A stretch of 17,504 bases of DNA, taken from contig JAGLQT010000217.1 in NCBI GenBank assembly GCA_023136715.1, forward strand, positions 1-17,504. Reading direction: 5' to 3'. Origin of the DNA: Gammaproteobacteria bacterium (GTDB taxonomy: Bacteria > Pseudomonadota > Gammaproteobacteria > SZUA-229). The notes under the pieces were generated by a model that worked only from the letters and a program-made list of their open reading frames with translations, did no database searches and had not been told where the DNA came from. Positions 13,136 through 17,504 of this stretch are shown here, piece after piece. The first letter of the stretch is position 1. Each line of letters begins with the position of its first letter. Position numbers and translations under genes: made by a program.

Positions 13136-14125
13136 ATGGACACCATTTCTGGAATCTTAAATTATTTGAACACGGGTGACTATCAGAACCTGGTTCTTGT
13201 TTTGGTATTTATCACTACCGTATTGATAACGGTCGGTATAGCCCTTTGGGTTCTGTTTATTGATAATCCGACAGATCGTCGTCTGCATGAAATTGCAGAT
13301 GGTCGGCAATTACGTGACCACAAGCCTCACAAGGAAGGTGTATTTGATGTTCTATGGCTTGAACCATTGGTTGGACTGATATTGCCCGCTGAGAATTGGG
13401 AACAGTCGAGAATTAAAAGCAAGCTGGTTCATGCTGGGCACATGGGGCCAAATGCTGTAAAAACTTTTATGGTGCTTAAGGTTCTGTTGGCAATTGTTGT
13501 GCCGTTATTTCTGGTGTTGCCATTTATCCTGCTTGGGACTATTCCTATAGATGAACCATATAAAGCCATACCGTTTCTGGTGTTGTCAGGCTTGTTGGGT
13601 TTTTACCTGCCTGATATAGTGGCTCATCAACAAAAGCAAGCTAGACAATTGCTGTTTACTGAAGGTTTCCCTGATGCAATGGATATGATGGTTGTTTGTG
13701 TTGAAGCGGGTCTTGGTATTGATGCGGCAATTGTTCGTGTGGCCGACGAAATAGGAGTAAGTCATCCGGAGCTAGCAAGAGAGTTCCACATGGTAGGTCT
13801 TGAATTACGTGCAGGTAAAACCCGACAGCAGGCTTTACGTGCACTGGGTGAACGCACTGGCGTGGCCCAGGTGCAATCTTTGGTAGCGTTACTTATTCAG
13901 GCAGAGCATTTTGGTACCAGTGTTGCCAGGGCGCTTCGTGAACATTCCGAGGAAATGCGCAACATCCGCATGCAAACTGCCAAGGAAAAAGCAGCTAAAC
14001 TACCAGTTAAACTGATTTTCCCTCTTATATTCTTTATTTTCCCTGCATTGTTTTTAGTCGTATTGGCACCTGCTGCTATTCGTATCTATCAGGGATTTAT
14101 TTTAGGAGCAGGCGGTGGTGGATAA
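13136..14125 (+). CDS. tadC: Tad inner-membrane platform protein TadC
   Basis: The partner of TadB in the inner-membrane platform. The 329 residues include a membrane helix at about 18-41, a helix pair at about 111-133 and 142-160, the T2SSF domain (about 175-300) with LLFTEGFPDAMDMMVVCVEAG (172-192) and LVALLIQAEHFGTSVARALREHSEEMR, and a final helix near 300-322. The FPDAMDMMVVCVEAGLGIDAAI signature is the TadC form, as opposed to the LPDTLDYLARSLRAG form in TadB. I set the start at ATG 13136, preceded by GAAGAGGT (13123-13130). A GTG at 13121 would overlap tadB and place the ribosome site inside the gene. The Gly-rich last residues (GAGGGG) are unusual but short. Confidence 0.94.
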   Translation: MDTISGILNYLNTGDYQNLVLVLVFITTVLITVGIALWVLFIDNPTDRRLHEIADGRQLRDHKPHKEGVFDVLWLEPLVGLILPAENWEQSRIKSKLVHAGHMGPNAVKTFMVLKVLLAIVVPLFLVLPFILLGTIPIDEPYKAIPFLVLSGLLGFYLPDIVAHQQKQARQLLFTEGFPDAMDMMVVCVEAGLGIDAAIVRVADEIGVSHPELAREFHMVGLELRAGKTRQQALRALGERTGVAQVQSLVALLIQAEHFGTSVARALREHSEEMRNIRMQTAKEKAAKLPVKLIFPLIFFIFPALFLVVLAPAAIRIYQGFILGAGGGG

Positions 14126-14151
14126 AAAAGATATCAAGCAGTTGGTAAAAT

Positions 14152-15024
14152 ATGATAATTAACCAGTCTGCCAAAATAGCAATTTTGGTGTGTGTTTTAT
14201 TGTTGGCAGGTTGTGCTGGTCAGGTAGAACCTGATGAACCAGTGAAACTCACGCCGGTTCCCCAGTTGCTTGAACAGGGTAATCGAAAATTACAGTCAAA
14301 GCACTATGTCTCAGCGATTTTCTTTTATCAGCAAGTTCTTGAGCAAGAATCGAATAATACCCCGGCTCTGTTGGGGATTGCGGATGCCAGTCTGGCGACC
14401 AATAAACACTCTGATGCTAGCAAGGGCTATGAAAACGTATTGACTAACGAGCCTGGCAATCTTCATGCAAATGAAGGTAAGGGGCTAGTTTACTTAAAAC
14501 GATATGATTATGTGCGTGCCAAAAAGCAGCTTACTGAAGTACTGAGTAAAGATAAAACGCGTTGGCGTTCATGGAATGCGCTGGGTATTATTGCTGATCT
14601 GGAAGGCTTGCATGAAACCGCACAACAAAACTTTAAGAAGGCGCTCAGCGTCGATAAAGCGAATACTACGGTATTAAATAATCTGGGCTATTCTCTGATG
14701 ATGTCACATCAATATCAGGCTGCAGAGAAAGTATTTCGTGAAGGCTTGAATTATGCACCGGGCTTCTTCCGCATTCGTAATAATCTGGCTATTTCCCTGG
14801 CCTGGCAATCACGTTATGATGAAGCAATTAATATCCTGGTAAAAGTGGTCAAGCATGAGATTGCTTATAACAATATTGGTTATATTGCGATGTTAAACAA
14901 ACAGTACTCTGTGGCTGAAAATTATTTCAAAAAGGCCATTTTCATTAGCCCAAGTTACTATGTTCGTGCCGCACGTAATCTAGAAAAAGTCGAAAATCTG
15001 AAGCGACTTGGAATTGCGCCATAA
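14152..15024 (+). CDS. tadD: TPR lipoprotein TadD
   Basis: A tetratricopeptide-repeat lipoprotein required for Tad pilus assembly, thought to act at the outer membrane with the secretin. The 290 residues start with a hydrophobic signal and lipobox LAGC with lipidated Cys21, followed by Ala, which favours the outer membrane. From about 40 to 280 the sequence is a run of TPR helices, seen in repeats such as ALLGIADASLATNKHSDASKGYE, AWNALGIIADLEGLHETAQ with variations, VLNNLGYSLMMSHQYQAAEKVF and AYNNIGYIAMLNKQYSVAENYF. No good ribosome site precedes ATG 14152, only A-rich sequence, so translation may be low or coupled to tadC, 26 bases away. It is the last gene of the Tad run. Confidence 0.9.
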   Translation: MIINQSAKIAILVCVLLLAGCAGQVEPDEPVKLTPVPQLLEQGNRKLQSKHYVSAIFFYQQVLEQESNNTPALLGIADASLATNKHSDASKGYENVLTNEPGNLHANEGKGLVYLKRYDYVRAKKQLTEVLSKDKTRWRSWNALGIIADLEGLHETAQQNFKKALSVDKANTTVLNNLGYSLMMSHQYQAAEKVFREGLNYAPGFFRIRNNLAISLAWQSRYDEAINILVKVVKHEIAYNNIGYIAMLNKQYSVAENYFKKAIFISPSYYVRAARNLEKVENLKRLGIAP

Positions 15025-15311
15025 TCAGGTATTGCAAATGTATGTTACGTTTCTCCTGCTAATTAATAGCCTTAGCTGTTGGCGGAGTATTAGATTTTTG
15101 GCTGTTACAGGATTTATGGACATCGGAATGTCACATAACGTACGACTGATGTTAGGGCTTTCTGTTAATAATCGGTCGTGTAATTATTTAAGTGAACGAA
15201 CATTCCGCTTTGCGTCCTGCAATAGCATTTTGTGAATCATGAAAATTCATGTCTGTTCAGTTACAAGTTAAGACATTATTACAGTTATACGTGGATCCCA
15301 TGATAAAGAGA
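15025..15311. other. Convergent intergenic gap, nothing convincing in it
   Basis: The gap separates tadD from the minus-strand methyltransferase. It holds two small dyads, GACAT/ATGTC (15119-15132) and CATGAA/TTCATG (15238-15251), neither with a T-run, so no terminator can be called for either operon. An open frame at 15008-15235 overlaps tadD and has no protein-like features. Confidence 0.5.
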
Positions 15312-16043
15312 TTACTGATCAATAGGCACGGCCAGACTAAATATCGTCAAACCGCCCCAGCGATTGATAGGAAAGAGTGTTTTTCTCTCAATATCGTGAA
15401 TCAGCGTTAGGCTGCTGTTGATCAGGTCAGGATAGATACGTAGGTCACTTTTTTCCGAGAGGGTGCCAGATTGAACGCGAAAGCGGTTCCACAGGCGAGA
15501 GAGAGCCACGAGTGGAAGCAGACTGGCAAAAAAATACTCTGTGTGGAGGACCTTTAAGCCTGCATCTTGAATAGTCTGCTCGAGCTGGTGTTTGTTATAA
15601 CGACGATAATGATCCAAAAAGATGTCGTGGCCAGACCACAGGGATTGGAATGCCGGTACGGTGATAAGTACATGGCCGTGGGAGGGCATCTGTTGGGTAT
15701 ATTGTCGCAGTAAGGCTACATCATCTTCCACGTGCTCGAGCACATCCATCATAAGAATTAACTCTTGCTCAACATGTGATAGAGACTGGGTAAAGGTCAG
15801 CTTTTTATTGTTGTGTTGCTCTTCGCAGATGGGTTCTGCATAGCCGGGGTCGACGCAGATTGCGCTTTGGCAGATGTCTGCATCCAAAAGCCAGCGAGAG
15901 AAAAAGCCAGAGCCTGCACCAATATCCAGAACCTCGGGCACTTTTATGCCTTTAAGGAAGTCCTCCAGGGCTCGCCCTTTGGATACGTAGTACCAGTGCT
16001 CAGCCAACCGCTCACCCAGAAGGTGTTCTTCCTTAAGATCCAT
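15312..16043 (-). CDS. Class I SAM-dependent methyltransferase, likely surface-glycan related
   Basis: A cytoplasmic Rossmann-fold methyltransferase of 243 residues. Motif I is VLDIGAGSGFFS at 38-49 and the acidic residue is in ICVDPGY at about 62-68. The segment ILMMDVLEHVEDD follows motif II, with the DVLEHV form common in methyltransferases of polysaccharide clusters. HYRRYNKHQLEQTIQDAGL in the middle is typical of this group. The C-terminal half has a hydrophobic stretch (FFASLLPLVAL) that may touch the membrane. The gene is third in a minus-strand run, 105 bases after the other methyltransferase. AGGG precedes the ATG at 16043 by about eight bases. The substrate cannot be inferred beyond a possible lipid-linked sugar or glycan. 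Confidence 0.83.
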   Translation of the reverse strand: MDLKEEHLLGERLAEHWYYVSKGRALEDFLKGIKVPEVLDIGAGSGFFSRWLLDADICQSAICVDPGYAEPICEEQHNNKKLTFTQSLSHVEQELILMMDVLEHVEDDVALLRQYTQQMPSHGHVLITVPAFQSLWSGHDIFLDHYRRYNKHQLEQTIQDAGLKVLHTEYFFASLLPLVALSRLWNRFRVQSGTLSEKSDLRIYPDLINSSLTLIHDIERKTLFPINRWGGLTIFSLAVPIDQ

Positions 16044-16148
16044 ATGAATACCCTAGCCCTAGCTCATCCGGCAATTTTGAAAGCCATTTGACCTATTGAA
16101 TTTTGTGTTAACCTATTTGTTGCACTCGCGGCTTGAATCCGCAGATGT

Positions 16149-16925
16149 TTATTTACTTTTTCTGGCGACGTAATATTGCGTCCATAATAGCTTATCAGAA
16201 CGGCGATCTATTAATTGTTTCTCAATCCATTGTTCAAGCTGTAGCCCTTTTATTCCAAAAAACTCGGCAATAAAAGGTAAATATAGACCACTCTTGTGAC
16301 ATTCTAAAGTCTCGAAACATGCCTCTTTTAACTGGTGTTTGACAGTAATATCAGTCATCAGGTTAATATGACCGGTTTCTGAGACTGGTTCATTATAGAT
16401 CCATTTAACAAGCTGGATTATGCCAGGTAATAAAGCGAATCTAGCTGTAAGCTCCAAAGTGCTATAGCGTTGAGGGGTTGATAAAATGAGTATACCGCCA
16501 GGCTTTAGAATACGATTAATCTCTTTTAGCATTGTTGATGAAAATTTTGTGTGTTCAATTACCTCAGAACATAATACTAAATCAAAACTACCATCAGCAA
16601 GCTTGGAAGATATCATATCATCAATAAGCAGGCTTATATTTTGATACTTAGGTAATAGTAATTTTACATGCTCTAAATATGCGTGTTCAATATCAACAGC
16701 AATAACTTTTGAAAATAATTTAGATAGGACCGGTAAATAGATGCCTGAACCGGGGCCAACTTCTAAAGCAGCTTCAGCAGGAGTGCCTGGAGCATATTTA
16801 TGTATGGCAGAAATAATCCAGTTACGACGTGTACAATGTAACCAGCGGCGCGTTTCATTCCTGGACTTATAAAGTGTTTCCTGTAGCTCAACAAGCGCCT
16901 GTTTTTTCGCGTAATTTGTGGGCAT
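16149..16925 (-). CDS. Class I SAM-dependent methyltransferase
   Basis: A second methyltransferase of 258 residues in the minus-strand run. Motif I is ALEVGPGSGIYL at 53-64, the acidic residue is Asp78 in VIAVDIE, FDLVLCSEVIEH lies at 114-125 and the LKPGG loop at 140-144, followed by ILILSTPQRYSTLE. The STPQ motif and the hydrophobic LLPGIIQLVKWIYNEP segment recall methyltransferases found beside glycosyltransferases. It is only distantly like the neighbouring methyltransferase, so it is not a recent duplicate. The start codon lies nine bases after the stop of the membrane protein gene upstream, without a strong ribosome site, so the two are probably coupled. Confidence 0.84.
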   Translation of the reverse strand: MPTNYAKKQALVELQETLYKSRNETRRWLHCTRRNWIISAIHKYAPGTPAEAALEVGPGSGIYLPVLSKLFSKVIAVDIEHAYLEHVKLLLPKYQNISLLIDDMISSKLADGSFDLVLCSEVIEHTKFSSTMLKEINRILKPGGILILSTPQRYSTLELTARFALLPGIIQLVKWIYNEPVSETGHINLMTDITVKHQLKEACFETLECHKSGLYLPFIAEFFGIKGLQLEQWIEKQLIDRRSDKLLWTQYYVARKSK

Positions 16926-16933
16926 AAATATGT

Positions 16934-17504
16934 CTACATTTTCGTAGGAAGTTCAATTCGATGCTTTTGTATTATCTGAGCGTACCGAGGGATGTCTTTC
17001 ACCAATACGGAGTTAACATCATCGTCATATACCAATACAAAATCTCCTCGCTGCATAAGTAACTGCCGAAGGGCATCTGAGCGGGTACATACAACATAAT
17101 CGATCTGGTAGGCATCAAATGTAGCTTCCCAGCCTGGCTTTCCTTCCACAATTTTCAGGTACTCAGATAAAAATTTGTCACCATACACGTCAGCCCGACC
17201 ATCAATGAAGACCAATTGATCGGGGTATAGCTGTTCGATGAGATAGCCTCCAAAGCCGTATGTATTGAACATTCGCCCATTGAGGCCTGTCGAATGGATA
17301 AACTCCGTGGCGTAAAGTGGAACCACTTGGTTGATTCGTTCACGATTATTGTTCTGATAGCTGGGATAGATTAGGAGTATGGCGATGATAATGATGGTCA
17401 ACACTGACCAGTTGAGTAGATACTCTTTATCACCTAGATCCTCGCGTGCCACTTCCATTCTACCAAAAAAATAGCGATTACGTATTTTCTGCCAGTTCAC
17501 CTGC
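16934..17504 (-). CDS. Membrane protein, C-terminal part (cut by window edge)
   Basis: The frame stays open to the window edge, so this is the C-terminal 190 residues of a longer protein; an apparent GTG start at 17500 is not credible because CAG precedes it in frame. One membrane helix is visible, NWSVLTIIIIAILLIYPSY, followed by a soluble domain with FNTYGFGGYLIEQLYP and then VFIDGRADVYGDKFLSEY. The N.Y.FGGYL..........IDGRADVYG pattern occurs at the end of large multi-helix bacterial membrane proteins, often annotated as hypothetical or glycosyltransferase-like and often in surface-polysaccharide loci; this is from memory. It lies just upstream of the two methyltransferases and is probably the first visible gene of their operon. 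The exact activity is unknown. Confidence 0.78.
   Translation of the reverse strand, partial: QVNWQKIRNRYFFGRMEVAREDLGDKEYLLNWSVLTIIIIAILLIYPSYQNNNRERINQVVPLYATEFIHSTGLNGRMFNTYGFGGYLIEQLYPDQLVFIDGRADVYGDKFLSEYLKIVEGKPGWEATFDAYQIDYVVCTRSDALRQLLMQRGDFVLVYDDDVNSVLVKDIPRYAQIIQKHRIELPTKM

Noticed and set aside
15008..15235. Open frame of 75 codons overlapping the end of tadD
   Set aside because: It overlaps tadD, has no ribosome site, and its translation looks random (scattered Cys, Arg and Ser, no domain).
15622..16091. Plus-strand open frames across the methyltransferase at 15312-16043
   Set aside because: Antisense shadows; the minus strand holds intact SAM-binding motifs.
1..17504. tRNA, rRNA, CRISPR array or intact insertion sequence
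   Set aside because: I saw no cloverleaf-like sequence ending in CCA, no regularly spaced repeat array and no transposase motif on either strand; this was by eye only.

Overview
The window is bacterial and moderately AT-rich, most likely from a gammaproteobacterium. The basis is a YfbR-type 5'-deoxynucleotidase very close to the enterobacterial protein, a gammaproteobacterial-looking MutS N-terminus, and dispersed hairpin repeats of kinds I associate with gammaproteobacterial genomes. No genus is claimed.

Layout. (1) 1-640: the first 40 codons of mutS leave the window leftwards, followed by a REP-like hairpin pair and an orphan C-terminal piece of an outer-membrane beta-barrel. (2) 641-2075: two ordinary genes, a SAM methyltransferase and yfbR. 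(3) 2076-2950: no intact gene. It holds a palindromic dispersed repeat, a terminator hairpin and a dead minus-strand gene whose FG-GAP/VCBS-like and GlyGly-CTERM-like coding can still be read through four stop codons in one frame. An AT-rich leader follows, with a 21-bp palindrome and a candidate promoter. (4) 2970-15024: a complete Tad (Flp type IVc pilus) locus, all on the plus strand and tightly packed, in the order flp1, flp2, tadV, rcpC, rcpA, small lipoprotein, tadG-like, tadE, tadF, short repeat ORF, tadZ, tadA, tadB, tadC, tadD. (5) 15025-15311: convergent gap with no clear element. (6) 15312-17504: a minus-strand run of a membrane-protein C-terminus (cut by the window edge) and two SAM methyltransferases, with the look of a surface-glycan cluster.

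How the Tad genes work together. TadV cleaves the Flp prepilins and the pseudopilin-like TadE/TadF. The TadA ATPase drives the TadB/TadC inner-membrane platform, TadZ places the machine, RcpA forms the outer-membrane channel with RcpC as periplasmic partner, and TadD is the lipoprotein assembly factor. Every core component is present and intact.

Most of this is a known system. The least explained parts are: a tandem duplication of flp plus its 3' intergenic region, leaving a relic of the tadV start; paired C-terminal cysteines in both pilins; a 48-bp in-frame tandem repeat that encodes a 35-residue ORF fused by ATGA to tadZ; a 16-bp perfect inverted repeat inside the tadG-like gene; and an unassigned 90-residue lipoprotein between rcpA and the minor-pilin genes.
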